DNA of 64,000 nt from Roseitalea sp. Its GTDB lineage: Bacteria; Pseudomonadota; Alphaproteobacteria; Rhizobiales; Rhizobiaceae. A program made the position numbers and the translations under genes. The stretch covers positions 366,956 to 430,955 of the forward strand of contig JAEPON010000002.1 in the NCBI GenBank assembly GCA_017642895.1, read 5' to 3'. A model generated the notes under the pieces. It made no database searches, was not told the DNA's origin, and was given only the letters and a program-made list of their open reading frames with translations. Shown in pieces: positions 16,747 through 25,975 of this stretch (position 1 is its first letter; each line of letters starts with the position of its first letter).

Positions 16747-17658
16747 ATGAACCTCAAACATGTCGAAGCTTTCTATTGGCTGTGCCAGTTGGAGACCCAT
16801 CAGCGGGTCGCCGAACGGCTGAACATCACTCAGCCGGCCGTTTCGGCCCGCGTGCGTGCCCTTGAAAGCCTGATCGGCAAGCCGCTGATCGATCGCAGCA
16901 GGGCAGGTTTCGCGCTGACCGAGCGTGGGGTTGAAGCCCTGAGCCTGGCGGAACGCATGCTGGACCTGAAGACCTCGATGCTGGAGGGCACTGACGGGAC
17001 CGGACAGCAGTCGCGCATCCGCATTGCGGCCGTTTCGCTGACGGTGAAGACATGGATGCCCAAAATGCTGTCGGCGATCGGGCAGTCCTTTCCCGAAACG
17101 CCGTGCGATCTCATCAGCGCGTCGGACCATCAACTGGCGCGCTACATGCCAACCGCCGACATTGACCTTGCGTTCCTCTCCAACGCGCCTCCCAGAATGC
17201 AAATCTCCCGGCTGTTCACCGTCAATTACCAGGTGCGCTGGATCGCTCATCCCGATCTTGTGCCCAGGGGTACGGGGCTGACCGTGCAAGACCTGTCACG
17301 CCATCCGGTCGTGCACTACCCGAGGACCTCGCCGCTTTTCCCGCTGACCGGCGAACTGGCGAGCGAAGCGTCGGCCAGCCAGCACTCGTCCAACTCGCTG
17401 GGCACCCTCATTTGGATGTTGAAACAGGGGCTGGGCATCGCGGCGATACCGGCCATCTCCGTCGAAGACGAGTTGCGGACGGGCCAGCTCCAGGTCATTG
17501 AAACACAGACCGTGCCCCGCGTGCTGAAAGTGCGATGCGCCTATGCCAACATGGCGCGCAAGGAACGCGTCGCCCAGTTCCTGGATATCGCATACGACAG
17601 CGCGCGCTCTTTCTGCCAAAGCCATCCCGACTGGTGCGATTTCGTCTCCGATGAATAG
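16747..17658 (+). CDS. LysR-family transcriptional regulator
   Basis: 303 residues from the ATG at 16747; a TTG three codons earlier is less likely. The N-terminal helix-turn-helix (HQRVAERLNITQPAVSARVRAL) is followed by a periplasmic-binding-protein-like effector domain from about residue 90. It is divergent from the aldolase/TRAP/amidase operon, the usual position for its activator, and the inducer is presumably the transported acid. Confidence 0.9.
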   Translation: MNLKHVEAFYWLCQLETHQRVAERLNITQPAVSARVRALESLIGKPLIDRSRAGFALTERGVEALSLAERMLDLKTSMLEGTDGTGQQSRIRIAAVSLTVKTWMPKMLSAIGQSFPETPCDLISASDHQLARYMPTADIDLAFLSNAPPRMQISRLFTVNYQVRWIAHPDLVPRGTGLTVQDLSRHPVVHYPRTSPLFPLTGELASEASASQHSSNSLGTLIWMLKQGLGIAAIPAISVEDELRTGQLQVIETQTVPRVLKVRCAYANMARKERVAQFLDIAYDSARSFCQSHPDWCDFVSDE

Positions 17659-17705
17659 GTCGCCATGGCCCGGGCGCTTCGGGGGTTCAGTCGGCGCCAG
17701 GGCGG

Positions 17706-19253
17706 CTACATCACTGCGCCCAATTGCCAGGGGACAAATTCAACGCCGCCAAATCCCTGCTGCTCGCTCTTGGTTTCCTCACCCGATGCCACGGCAATCA
17801 ATTGGTCGAGGATGGCCGCGCCCTTTTCGGCCAGGGAAACGCCACCCGAAAGGATATCGCCGCAATTGACATCCATGTCGTCCGCCATGCGGGCGTACAT
17901 CTCCGAATTGGTGGCAAGCTTGAGACAGGGCGTGGGCATATAGCCCGACACCGACCCGCGCCCGGTGGTGAACGCAACCAGGTTGGCACCCGAGGCAATC
18001 TGCCCCGTCACCGAACACGGGTCATAGCCCGGCGAGTCCATGAAGACGAACCCGTTCGCGTTCACCGGTTCGCCATATTTCAAAACGGCCGAAAGCGGCG
18101 CCGATCCGCTCTTCGCCACCGCGCCCAGCGATTTCTCCAGGATTGTTGTCAACCCGCCACGCTTGTTGCCGGGCGAGGGATTGTTGTCCATCTTGCCGCC
18201 ATGCATGGCCGTGTAGCGCTCCCACCAGTCAATGCGCTCCATCAGACGGTCGGCAACGCCCTGTGATTGAGCGCGCGCGGTCAGCAAGTGCTCGGCGCCG
18301 TAGATTTCAGGCGTCTCGGACAGGATCGTCGTCCCGCCGGCCGCAACGATCAGGTCCGAGGCGTGGCCGAGCGCCGGGTTCGCGGTCATTCCCGAATAAC
18401 CGTCAGATCCGCCGCATTGCAGGCCGAGCACCAACCTGTCGATGCCTGCGGGCGCGCGTCTGGCGCGACTGGCCACCTCGGCCAACTCTCGCAACATCGC
18501 AACACCGCGCTCCACGGTTTTCTTGGTGCCGCCGGACTGCTGGATCGTCATGTAGCGGAACGAACCGTCCGCGCGCGGTCGGTCCCGGCCGACCAAATCG
18601 GCGACCTGCATCATCTCGCAGCCAAGCCCGACCAGCAGCACGCCGCCGAAATTAGGGTGCTGGATGTAGCCCGACAGGGTCCGGTGGAGCGTGTCATAGC
18701 CTTCATCGTCGCTCGCCATGCCGCACCCGGTGCCGTGCACGATGGGTGCGATGCCGTCGATGCCGGCAAACGCGTCAAGCAATCCGGTCCGGATCGCCTC
18801 CTCCGCGATGAACCGGGCCACCGACCCCGAACAGTTCACCGATGTCACCACACCGAGATAGTTCCGGGTGCCGACCTTGCCATCGGGGCGATGAAACCCC
18901 GCAAATGAGCGGCCAGCCGGCATGCGCGGAAGCGAAACGGGCGCGCCGGCCGTCATCCCGGACCGATCGTTCCAGGCCTTGTGGTTCCCCATATCAAGAT
19001 TGTGGCTGTGGATATGGGCGCCGGGCGCAATAACTTGCGACGCAAAGCCAATCACCTGGCCATAGCGGCGAACGGGTTCACCCGGCCCGATCGATCGCGT
19101 GGCGACCTTGTGAGCCTTGGGTATGGAGTCCACCAGCGCGAGCGGCTCGTGGCCGTCGAGCATGATCTGCGCACCTGCTTGCAGATTGTCAGCCGCGATG
19201 ACGAGGGGATCGTCATCATGAAGCCGTATGGCTTGCAAGCTGTTGGTCGCCAT
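17706..19253 (-). CDS. UxaA-family altronate/galactarate-type dehydratase
   Basis: 515 residues from the ATG at 19253. An N-terminal SAF-like domain (residues about 1-85, AIRLHDDDPLVIAADNL at the start) is joined to the large catalytic domain, the single-chain layout of UxaA/GarD enzymes. Conserved glycine- and cysteine-bearing stretches include GVVTSVNCSGSVARF, HGTGCGMASDD and LGLQCGGSDGYSG, the last with the metal or Fe-binding cysteine. These enzymes dehydrate sugar acids to 2-keto-3-deoxy acids. It is divergent from the GntR gene at 19460 with the shared operator between them. Its exact substrate is unknown. Confidence 0.88.
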   Translation of the reverse strand: MATNSLQAIRLHDDDPLVIAADNLQAGAQIMLDGHEPLALVDSIPKAHKVATRSIGPGEPVRRYGQVIGFASQVIAPGAHIHSHNLDMGNHKAWNDRSGMTAGAPVSLPRMPAGRSFAGFHRPDGKVGTRNYLGVVTSVNCSGSVARFIAEEAIRTGLLDAFAGIDGIAPIVHGTGCGMASDDEGYDTLHRTLSGYIQHPNFGGVLLVGLGCEMMQVADLVGRDRPRADGSFRYMTIQQSGGTKKTVERGVAMLRELAEVASRARRAPAGIDRLVLGLQCGGSDGYSGMTANPALGHASDLIVAAGGTTILSETPEIYGAEHLLTARAQSQGVADRLMERIDWWERYTAMHGGKMDNNPSPGNKRGGLTTILEKSLGAVAKSGSAPLSAVLKYGEPVNANGFVFMDSPGYDPCSVTGQIASGANLVAFTTGRGSVSGYMPTPCLKLATNSEMYARMADDMDVNCGDILSGGVSLAEKGAAILDQLIAVASGEETKSEQQGFGGVEFVPWQLGAVM

Positions 19254-19359
19254 TGGTAGATGGGCCTTTGTGGTCGGTACGGCCGCACCCCTGCGGGATG
19301 TGTCGCCATAGTGCGGGCAAGAGCACAAACTGCCGCTGAACCTTGCCCTTGCGGTTTTC

Positions 19360-19387
19360 TTGACAGCAACACCATCAAGACTAACAT
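19360..19387 (+). promoter_or_regulatory. Predicted promoter of the central GntR gene
   Basis: TTGACA (19360-19365) and TAACAT (19382-19387) are 16 bases apart and face the GntR gene. The -10 element is part of the tandem operator, so bound repressor would occlude it. Confidence 0.5.
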
Positions 19388-19399
19388 GTTAACATGCTA
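19381..19399. promoter_or_regulatory. Tandem 8-mer operator, copy A (UxaA/GntR divergent region)
   Basis: CTAACATG TTAACATG CTA: two head-to-tail copies of YTAACATG, the first also forming the palindrome TAACATGTTA. Matching sites lie at 23995 and 31523. An ATG inside the site (19394) is in frame with the GntR gene but is better read as part of the operator. Confidence 0.65.
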
Positions 19400-19459
19400 C
19401 AACCTGATCGTGCCAAGGGGCAAGGGCCCGCGCAAGACCGACATGCCGATGAAACCGGG

Positions 19460-20152
19460 ATGACCGGGTTGGGTGCCTTGCCGCCGCTCAACCGGTTCGC
19501 TGGCACGTTGGCGCAAAGGACATATGCGTCACTCAAGCAGGGCATTCTGTCGCTTGTCCTCAAGCCCGGCGAAGTGGTGCGCAAACCCGAAATCTGTGAA
19601 CAACTCGGCGTTTCCCGGTCACCCGTGACCGAAGCGCTTACCCGGTTGGCCGGCGAAGGTCTGGTAGACATCATTCCCCAGGCCGGCACCTTCGTGACGC
19701 GCTTCTCGCTTGATGAGATCCGCGAAGGTGCTTTCCTTCGCGAAGCTCTGGAGCTGGCGGCCGTCGAGTTTTTGGCGGGGCAGATCACCGACCAGCAACT
19801 CGTCCAACTGCGCCGCAACCTGCGTATCCAGGAGGCTCTGATTTCCGAAGGCGACTTTGCCGGCTTCTATGAGATGGACCGGCAAATGCACGACATGATG
19901 CTGTCCTTCACCGGCTTCAAACGCCTTCGCACCATGGCTGAAACGAGCTGGGTGCATGTCGATCGCGCCCGACAGCTCATCCTGCCCGAGCCGGGGCGTG
20001 TTCAGGCGACACTCGAAGAGCACAAGGCCATTTTCGCCGCTCTGGAAGCACGCGACCCGGACGCCGCGCGCGAGGCCACGCGCCATCATCTGCGGCAGCT
20101 TCTGACGGTGCTGGAACCAATCATGCGCGAACAGCCCGACCTTTTCGTTTGA
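19460..20152 (+). CDS. GntR-family regulator with FCD domain (probable regulator of the sugar cluster)
   Basis: 230 residues from the ATG at 19460. An in-frame ATG at 19394 lies inside the operator and would add a non-conserved tail. The winged helix (EICEQLGVSRSPVTEALTRL) is followed by an FCD domain (ALELAAVEFLAGQ, MDRQMHDMML, EEHKAIFAALEARD). It sits between the UxaA gene and the isomerase/kinase genes and is preceded by the tandem YTAACATG site also found at two other divergent promoters in the cluster. It is the best candidate for the repressor of all three. The effector is probably a sugar acid of the pathway. Confidence 0.88.
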   Translation: MTGLGALPPLNRFAGTLAQRTYASLKQGILSLVLKPGEVVRKPEICEQLGVSRSPVTEALTRLAGEGLVDIIPQAGTFVTRFSLDEIREGAFLREALELAAVEFLAGQITDQQLVQLRRNLRIQEALISEGDFAGFYEMDRQMHDMMLSFTGFKRLRTMAETSWVHVDRARQLILPEPGRVQATLEEHKAIFAALEARDPDAAREATRHHLRQLLTVLEPIMREQPDLFV

Positions 20153-20186
20153 GGCCGGACCTCGCCCACCCTCAGGAGGTCGCCTC

Positions 20187-21188
20187 ATGACCTTGCTGCG
20201 CCCCGCCACCACGGGCCACAACGCACCGCGCTACGCCGCGCGGCTCAATGCCTTCAAGATCGGTTTACCCGACAAGCCAACCGCCATCGACATGCTCCGT
20301 CGGGCGGCCTCGGTGGATGGTCTGAACGCCGCCGACCTCAATTTTCCCGACCATTTCGAGCACCATGACGCAGCCGGGATGGCGGCGGTGATGGGCGATC
20401 TGGGCATCGCACTCAACGGGCTGGCGATGCGCTACTACACTCACCCGGGATTTCGGCTCGGTGCTTTCACCCATCCCGATCCCGCCGTCCGCCAGCAGGC
20501 CATCGATGTCACAAGGAAAGGCCTCGACACGCTCAAGGCCATGGGCGGCAGCCTGATGACGCTGTGGATGGGACAGGACGGCTTCGATTACGCCTTTCAG
20601 GGCAACTATCGCCAGATGTGGGACGACACCATCGCCGCACTTCAGTCGGTGTGCGATCATGACCCGTCCATCGACATCGCCATAGAGTACAAGGTCAATG
20701 AGCCCCGCGCCTACGCCTTGATGCCGGACATCGGCACGACATTGCTCGCCATCAAGGAAACCGATCGGCCCAATCTGGGCGTCACCCTCGATTTCGCCCA
20801 TGTGCTTTATGCCGACGAGATGCCGGCGCACACGGCACATCTGATCGGACGCCATTCAAGGCTCCTGGGTGTTCATCTCAATGACGGCTACGGCAAACGT
20901 GACGACGGGCTGATGATCGGCTCGGTCCACCCCGTTCAGACGGTCGAGCTGTTGGTGGAACTGGCCCGCATGGGCTATGACGGCGCGCTCTATTTCGACA
21001 CCTTCCCCGACCATGGCGGGCTCGACCCGTGCAAGGAGGCGGCGACCAACATTCAAATGGTGGAGCGTTTGAAGGCTGTGGCCGCAACTCTGGTCGATGA
21101 CAAGGCCCTGGCAGAGGCGATCAGCCGGCAGGACGCCACCGACAGCCTCAGGATTGTGTCCGACAAACTGTTTGGCGCCCGCCCGTGA
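20187..21188 (+). CDS. TIM-barrel sugar isomerase/epimerase (xylose-isomerase-like)
   Basis: 333 residues with metal-site residues arranged as in the AP-endonuclease-2/xylose isomerase fold: E in DIAIEYKVNEP, D in GVTLDFAHV, H in LLGVHLNDGYG, and an acidic residue in YFDTFPDHGG. These enzymes interconvert aldoses and ketoses or epimerise them. An AGGAGG sequence lies upstream of the ATG. It overlaps the next gene, a PfkB kinase, by 4 bases, so the pair probably isomerises and then phosphorylates one sugar. Confidence 0.82.
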   Translation: MTLLRPATTGHNAPRYAARLNAFKIGLPDKPTAIDMLRRAASVDGLNAADLNFPDHFEHHDAAGMAAVMGDLGIALNGLAMRYYTHPGFRLGAFTHPDPAVRQQAIDVTRKGLDTLKAMGGSLMTLWMGQDGFDYAFQGNYRQMWDDTIAALQSVCDHDPSIDIAIEYKVNEPRAYALMPDIGTTLLAIKETDRPNLGVTLDFAHVLYADEMPAHTAHLIGRHSRLLGVHLNDGYGKRDDGLMIGSVHPVQTVELLVELARMGYDGALYFDTFPDHGGLDPCKEAATNIQMVERLKAVAATLVDDKALAEAISRQDATDSLRIVSDKLFGARP

Positions 21189-22096
21189 GCATTCTGGTCG
21201 TGGGCGCGATCCATCATGATGTGATCGTCGATGCGCCGCGCCTGCCGCGCGAGGATGAAACCCTGCCTGGCACCGGCGTGCGCTATGCCTTTGGCGGCAA
21301 GGGCGGCAATCAGGCTGTTGCCGCCGGCCGCCTGGGCCGGTCGATGGGCGTTCCGGTCGTCATGGCCGCCTGCATCGGCCGCGACGGGCAAGGCGATCAC
21401 GCGCTCACAACACTCGAGCAGGCCGGCGTCGACATCAGAGCCATCCAGCGGGTCGATACGCCGTCCGGCATGAGCGTCGCCCTCAGCCTGCCCGACGGCA
21501 GCTACGGCGCGGTGATCGTATCGGCATCGAACCTGTCCCTCGATCCCGCCCGCATCGAACTGCCAGATCGTCTGGACTGGCTCGTCCTGCAAAACGAACT
21601 GCCCCACACAACCAATCGTCAGGTTGCCCGACGAGCCAAACAAGCCGGTGCGCGAATCCTGCACAATGCGGCCCCGGCGCGCGGCAGCCCGAACGAAGGA
21701 TCGGTTCATGCCGATATCATGGTCGTCAACCGCGTGGAGGCGGCCGACATGCTTGGCATCGGCCAAAGCGATTGCGACCCCGAGCAGGCAGCCGCCACGC
21801 TGCGCGACCGGTTCGCCTGCGATATCGTGCTGACCCTTGGCGCCAACGGCGTGGTGATTGCCGATGATACCGTCGCCGCCCTGCCCGCACACCCCGTTGC
21901 GGTGATTTCGGCTCACGGCGCGGGCGACGCGTTTGTCGGCGCGCTGGCGGTTCAATTGGCGCGCGGCGCCCCGCTGGTCGATGCGAGCGTGTTCGCCAAT
22001 GCCGCCGGCGCGCTTCATGTCTCAACGCCGGTCGACGATCGCGGGCGCATCACCAACGATGCCATCGCCATACTGGCTCAGACGTCGAGCCGATAG
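21185..22096 (+). CDS. PfkB/ribokinase-family sugar kinase
   Basis: 303 residues starting with GTG that overlaps the isomerase stop by 4 bases. The substrate-binding segment GGKGGNQAVAAGRLGR and the catalytic HGAGDAFVGAL motif with the base aspartate are intact. It phosphorylates a sugar or nucleoside, most likely the product of the upstream isomerase. The 3' end overlaps the convergent lactonase gene by 19 bases. Confidence 0.88.
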   Translation: MSILVVGAIHHDVIVDAPRLPREDETLPGTGVRYAFGGKGGNQAVAAGRLGRSMGVPVVMAACIGRDGQGDHALTTLEQAGVDIRAIQRVDTPSGMSVALSLPDGSYGAVIVSASNLSLDPARIELPDRLDWLVLQNELPHTTNRQVARRAKQAGARILHNAAPARGSPNEGSVHADIMVVNRVEAADMLGIGQSDCDPEQAAATLRDRFACDIVLTLGANGVVIADDTVAALPAHPVAVISAHGAGDAFVGALAVQLARGAPLVDASVFANAAGALHVSTPVDDRGRITNDAIAILAQTSSR

Positions 22097-22917
22097 AACG
22101 CCTTGGCCGTGCCGCCGAAGATCGCCGCCTCGGCCGCCTCATCGAGATGGCTGGTCAGGTCGAGCGCGGCCGACCGCCATTGATCGTAGGTTGCCGCAAG
22201 CCGGCAGACGGGCCAATCCGATCCCCACATGATGCGTTCCGGCCCGAACACCTCCAAAACATGCGCCGCGTACGGCCGCAGATCGTCAGCGGTCCAGTTC
22301 GGATTGGCTTCGGTGACAAGCGCGGAGAACTTGCAGAAGGCATCCGTGTCTTCAGCGATTTTCGTCATGCCGTCGGCCCAGAATGCGAAACTCTCGTCTG
22401 AATGGTCGCGGATTTGCGGCTTCATGCAGTGATCGACCACCACGCGCATTGTGGGGTACCGCGTCAGGATGGTGTGGAAGTTGGCCAGATGGCGCGGAAA
22501 GCCGAGCGCGTCAAAGGTCAGGTCAAGGTCGCACACCGCCTGAAAGCCCCATTGCACGTCCTCGCGCAGCATCCAGTCATCATCAGCAATGTCCTGGATC
22601 ATCGGGCGCACGCCCAGGAACTTGGGATGGCCGGCCAGTCGCCTCAAATGCCGCAAATCGTCGGGCTTCTCAAAGTCGATCCAGCCGACCACACCGGCAA
22701 CGGTCGGCGTCGCGTCGGCCAGCCCGAGCATGTATTCGGTCTCATAGATTGTGGCGGCCGCCTGCACCAGAACGCTGGCCCCAATGCCATGGGCATTCAG
22801 ATGCGGCGCCAGGTCCGGCGGCGCGTAGGCGCGATAAAGGATCGGGTTGTCCCTGGGCATCCAGTCATAGTCGCCGCGGCGCGGGTCCCAAAAATGCTGG
22901 TGGGCATCGATTTGCAT
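22078..22917 (-). CDS. Amidohydrolase-superfamily lactonase, probable L-fucono-1,5-lactonase
   Basis: 279 residues of the COG3618 group. It begins with IDAHQHFWDP (metal-binding HxH), has VVVDHCMKP in the middle and ends with MWGSDWPVC, whose aspartate is the catalytic base. Members of this group open sugar-acid lactones including L-fuconolactone. It follows the aldo/keto reductase gene by 9 bases in a two-gene unit, which fits dehydrogenase then lactonase. The fucose assignment rests on the fuconate dehydratase and mutarotase elsewhere in the cluster; another deoxy- or pentose lactone is possible. Confidence 0.83.
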   Translation of the reverse strand: MQIDAHQHFWDPRRGDYDWMPRDNPILYRAYAPPDLAPHLNAHGIGASVLVQAAATIYETEYMLGLADATPTVAGVVGWIDFEKPDDLRHLRRLAGHPKFLGVRPMIQDIADDDWMLREDVQWGFQAVCDLDLTFDALGFPRHLANFHTILTRYPTMRVVVDHCMKPQIRDHSDESFAFWADGMTKIAEDTDAFCKFSALVTEANPNWTADDLRPYAAHVLEVFGPERIMWGSDWPVCRLAATYDQWRSAALDLTSHLDEAAEAAIFGGTAKAFYRLDV

Positions 22918-22926
22918 GAGCGTCTC

Positions 22927-23964
22927 CTAAACGGGTGCGTCAGCGCGCATCAGCCCTTCGGCCTTCAGGTCCGCCCAAAGCGCCGGTGGAATGTCCGCGG
23001 TCGCCGCTTGAAGGTTTGATTCCATTTCCGCCACGCCCTGGCCGCCGGGAATGACCGAGACGGTGGTCGGGTGGCACAGGGGGAACTGAAACGCGGCGTC
23101 CACCATGCGCACTTTGTGGCGTTCGCACACCGCTTGTATCCGGGCGACCCTGTCGAGAATGGCCTGCGGCGCCGGGTCATAATTGTAGAACGCACCGGGT
23201 TTGGGTCCGCTGGCCAGGATGCCGGAATTGTAGGGCCCGCCAATGACGAGCCCGATGCCGCGCTGTTCGGCAAGCGGCAGAAAGCTTTCAAGTGCTTCCT
23301 GCTCCAAGAGCGTATAGCGCCCGGCCAGGAGAAACAGGTCCATATCGCCCTGTTCGGTCAGCGTCTGGCAGGTCTGCCATTCATTGACCCCGGCGCCGAA
23401 CGCCTTGATGACGCCCTGCTCACGCATCTCCATCAACGCCTTGTAGCCGCCCTGCATGAACTCGGCGATCCTGGCGTCGAGCGCTGCTTGACTGCCATGG
23501 TTGAAGACATCGAGATCGTGCGCGAACAATATGTCGATCCGGTCGATCCCCAGCCTCTCGAGCGAGAACTCCACCGAGCGCAGCACGCCATCATAAGTGT
23601 AATCATAGACCTCGTTGCGCGCGGGCACATCGAACCATTTGCCGAAGCCGTCGCGCTTGTCCGGTGTGGTCGCCTTGAGCCAACGGCCGATCTTGGTGGA
23701 AAGCACGTAGGAATCGCGCGGCTTGCCGCGCAAGAAACGGTTCAGACGGGTCTCCGAAAGACCGAGCCCGTAAAGCGGGGCGGTGTCGAAATAGCGAACG
23801 CCCGCATCCCATGCACGGCAGAGAATATCGTGCGCATCCTCATCGGAGATGGCCCGATAAAGATTGCCCAGCGGCGCGGTGCCAAACCCCAGTTCGGTGA
23901 AGGTCAGGCCGCCATTGCCGAGCCGGTCCCAATTTCGCGTCTTCAGGGGCGTCTTCAATTGCAT
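22927..23964 (-). CDS. Aldo/keto reductase, probable L-fucose (aldose) 1-dehydrogenase
   Basis: 345 residues with the aldo/keto reductase tetrad: D and Y in YFDTAPLYGLG, K in LSTKIGR and H in LFAHDLD. The long insert after the lysine (about residues 95-120) resembles D-threo-aldose/L-fucose dehydrogenases of this superfamily. It oxidises the aldose to its lactone with NAD(P). It is the first gene of a leftward pair with the lactonase, and its promoter region holds copy B of the YTAACATG operator. Confidence 0.83.
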   Translation of the reverse strand: MQLKTPLKTRNWDRLGNGGLTFTELGFGTAPLGNLYRAISDEDAHDILCRAWDAGVRYFDTAPLYGLGLSETRLNRFLRGKPRDSYVLSTKIGRWLKATTPDKRDGFGKWFDVPARNEVYDYTYDGVLRSVEFSLERLGIDRIDILFAHDLDVFNHGSQAALDARIAEFMQGGYKALMEMREQGVIKAFGAGVNEWQTCQTLTEQGDMDLFLLAGRYTLLEQEALESFLPLAEQRGIGLVIGGPYNSGILASGPKPGAFYNYDPAPQAILDRVARIQAVCERHKVRMVDAAFQFPLCHPTTVSVIPGGQGVAEMESNLQAATADIPPALWADLKAEGLMRADAPV

Positions 23965-23982
23965 TCCGGTTTTCCTGGCTGA

Positions 23983-24012
23983 TTGTGTCGCGAGCTAACA
24001 TGCTAGTATAAC
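23983..24012 (+). promoter_or_regulatory. Predicted promoter and tandem operator, copy B
   Basis: CTAACATG CTAGTATA (23995-24010) is copy B of the tandem site: the first 8-mer is perfect, the second diverged. It lies between TTGTGT (23983-23988) and TATAAC (24007-24012), which have 18-base spacing and face the BtpA-like gene. The site starts 31 bases upstream of the divergent dehydrogenase gene. Confidence 0.55.
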
Positions 24013-24074
24013 CAGTTGGCGACGCCTACGGCTATCGTCTGTTTTGGGCCAGGAAAACACTATTGGGGGGAAGA

Positions 24075-24881
24075 ATGGGCCGTTTCAGTGAAGTGTTCGG
24101 CGGTCCCAAACCCGCCATCGCAATGGTGCACATCGGCGCGCTGCCCGGATCGCCGCTCTTTGACGCCGATGGGGGCCTCGAAAAGCTTCTCGATGACGCC
24201 CGAAAGGATTTGCTGGCACTGCAGTCGGCCGGCTTCGATGCGGTCATGTTCGGCAATGAGAACGACCGGCCCTATGCGTTTGAAGTCGATACCGCCTCCA
24301 CCGCGACGATGGCCTATCTGATCGGTGAACTGAAGCGCGACATCACGATACCGTTCGGCGTCAATGTGCTCTGGGATCCGATGGCGACCGTGGCTCTGGC
24401 GGCCGCGACCGGCGCAAGCTTCTGCCGCGAAATCTTCACCGGCACCTATGCCAGCGACATGGGCGTGTGGGCGCCCGATGCCGGCAAGGCAATGCGTTAT
24501 CGCGACGCGCTGGGGCGCGGTGATCTGGTCATGCTCTACAATGTGTCCGCCGAATTCGCCGACAGCCTGGACCGGCGCCCGCTTGCCGACCGGGCGCGCA
24601 GCGCGGTATTTTCCTCAATTCCGGACGCGGTGCTCGTGTCCGGTCAGATCACGGGCGAAGCCGCCTGCATGGAGGATCTGGACGCTGTGAAGGCCGCATT
24701 GCCGCCCGATATGCCGGTTCTCGCCAACACCGGCGTGAAGCACGACACGGTGGCACAGGTGTTCGGCATCGCCGATGGCTGCATTGTCGGCTCCGCCTTG
24801 AAGGTGGACGGCCATACATGGAACGCGGTCGATGCCGAGCGCGCCGGTGATTTCATGGACCGTGTGAGAGCCGTGCGCTGA
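24075..24881 (+). CDS. BtpA/SgcQ-family TIM-barrel protein
   Basis: 268 residues from the ATG at 24075, which follows a GGGGGGAAGA ribosome site. The whole length matches the BtpA family (MVHIGALPGSPLF near the N terminus, FGVNVLWDP, SGQITGEAA, VLANTGVKHDTV, IVGSALKVDG). The family has a phosphate-binding TIM-barrel fold. Its name comes from cyanobacterial photosystem I assembly, but SgcQ of E. coli belongs to a sugar operon. Here it shares one base with the start of the M42-type hydrolase, and an FGGY kinase follows. A catalytic role on a phosphorylated sugar is inferred, not shown. Confidence 0.85.
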   Translation: MGRFSEVFGGPKPAIAMVHIGALPGSPLFDADGGLEKLLDDARKDLLALQSAGFDAVMFGNENDRPYAFEVDTASTATMAYLIGELKRDITIPFGVNVLWDPMATVALAAATGASFCREIFTGTYASDMGVWAPDAGKAMRYRDALGRGDLVMLYNVSAEFADSLDRRPLADRARSAVFSSIPDAVLVSGQITGEAACMEDLDAVKAALPPDMPVLANTGVKHDTVAQVFGIADGCIVGSALKVDGHTWNAVDAERAGDFMDRVRAVR

Positions 24882-25975
24882 TGGCGATCCGCGACGATCT
24901 CGAAACCCTCATGCTCATCCCCGGCCTGTCGGGGCATGAGGAGCGCGTTGCCGCCGCCATTCGCGCCCGCCTTGACCGGATCGGACTGACGCACCGCACC
25001 GACCGGCTGGGCAATGTGATCGCGACAGTGGATGGCGATCCTCGGGCACCGTCCGTAATGCTGTTCACCCATATGGATCAGCTTGGCTTCATTGCCCGCA
25101 AGGTCACGCATGACGGCTATGTCAAGGTTGAGCGGATGGGCGGCGTGCCCGAGCGCGCGCTGGCCGGGCAGGCGGTGCTGATCTGTGTCGGCGAGGGTCG
25201 CGACGTGCCCGCGATCATCACCAACAAAGCCCACCATGCGACCACGCCGGAGGAGAAGTACCAGGTGGTTCGCGCGCCTGATCTCGTCATCGATGCCGGC
25301 TTTGCATCGAGGACGGAGGCGGAGGCGGCCGGTGTGACAATCGGTGTGCCGATTGTCTACCAGCCGCGTGTGATGGCTCTTGGCGAGCATCGGATCGCCG
25401 GCACCAGCGTGGACGACAGGGCCGGCTGCGCCGTGCAACTGGCCGTTGCCGAGGCTCTTGCCGGCCGGACCAACGGCCCGACCATACATCTGGTCTTCTC
25501 GGTGCAGGAGGAGTTCAATCTGCGCGGTGCCGTTGTCGCCGCGCAAAGCCTCAGGCCGGACATCGCCATCCAGATCGACCTGATGCTCGCCTCCGACACG
25601 CCGGACATGGCCGAGCGCGGTGAAATGCATCTGGGCGGGGGGCCGGGCATCAGCCTTTACTCCTTCCACGGGCGCGGCACGCTGAACGGCGTCATCCCCC
25701 ACCCTGCCCTGGTCGCCCTGATGGAACAGAGCGCCGAAGCGCTCTCCATGCCCCTCCAGCGCTCGGCGCAGGTCGGCGTGCTGACCGACCTTTCCTACGT
25801 TCAGCTTGTCGGCGAGGGCGTCGCCAGCGTGGATGTAGGTTTCCCCATGCGTTACTCGCATTCCGCGCTCGAATGTGCGGACATGCGCGACCTTGAAGCG
25901 CTGGCTGAACTCCTCACCGAAGCGCTCGGCCGGATCGGCCCCGATTTCGCGCTTTCGCGGGAGAGACGGGCGTGA
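24881..25975 (+). CDS. M42-family metallohydrolase (FrvX/SgcX-like aminopeptidase fold)
   Basis: 364 residues. All five positions for the co-catalytic metal pair are present: H64 and D66 (THMDQ), D178/D179 (VDDRAG), E210-E211 (VQEEF), an aspartate in IDLMLASDTPD (233-239) and H327 (MRYSHSA). The PDZ-like insert of M42 enzymes spans about residues 75-165. The family is annotated as glutamyl aminopeptidases or deblocking enzymes. The gene is translationally coupled to a BtpA-like gene (1-base overlap) and an FGGY kinase gene (4-base overlap) in a sugar operon, as sgcX is linked to sgcQ in E. coli. A small sugar conjugate may be the real substrate. Confidence 0.87.
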   Translation: MAIRDDLETLMLIPGLSGHEERVAAAIRARLDRIGLTHRTDRLGNVIATVDGDPRAPSVMLFTHMDQLGFIARKVTHDGYVKVERMGGVPERALAGQAVLICVGEGRDVPAIITNKAHHATTPEEKYQVVRAPDLVIDAGFASRTEAEAAGVTIGVPIVYQPRVMALGEHRIAGTSVDDRAGCAVQLAVAEALAGRTNGPTIHLVFSVQEEFNLRGAVVAAQSLRPDIAIQIDLMLASDTPDMAERGEMHLGGGPGISLYSFHGRGTLNGVIPHPALVALMEQSAEALSMPLQRSAQVGVLTDLSYVQLVGEGVASVDVGFPMRYSHSALECADMRDLEALAELLTEALGRIGPDFALSRERRA

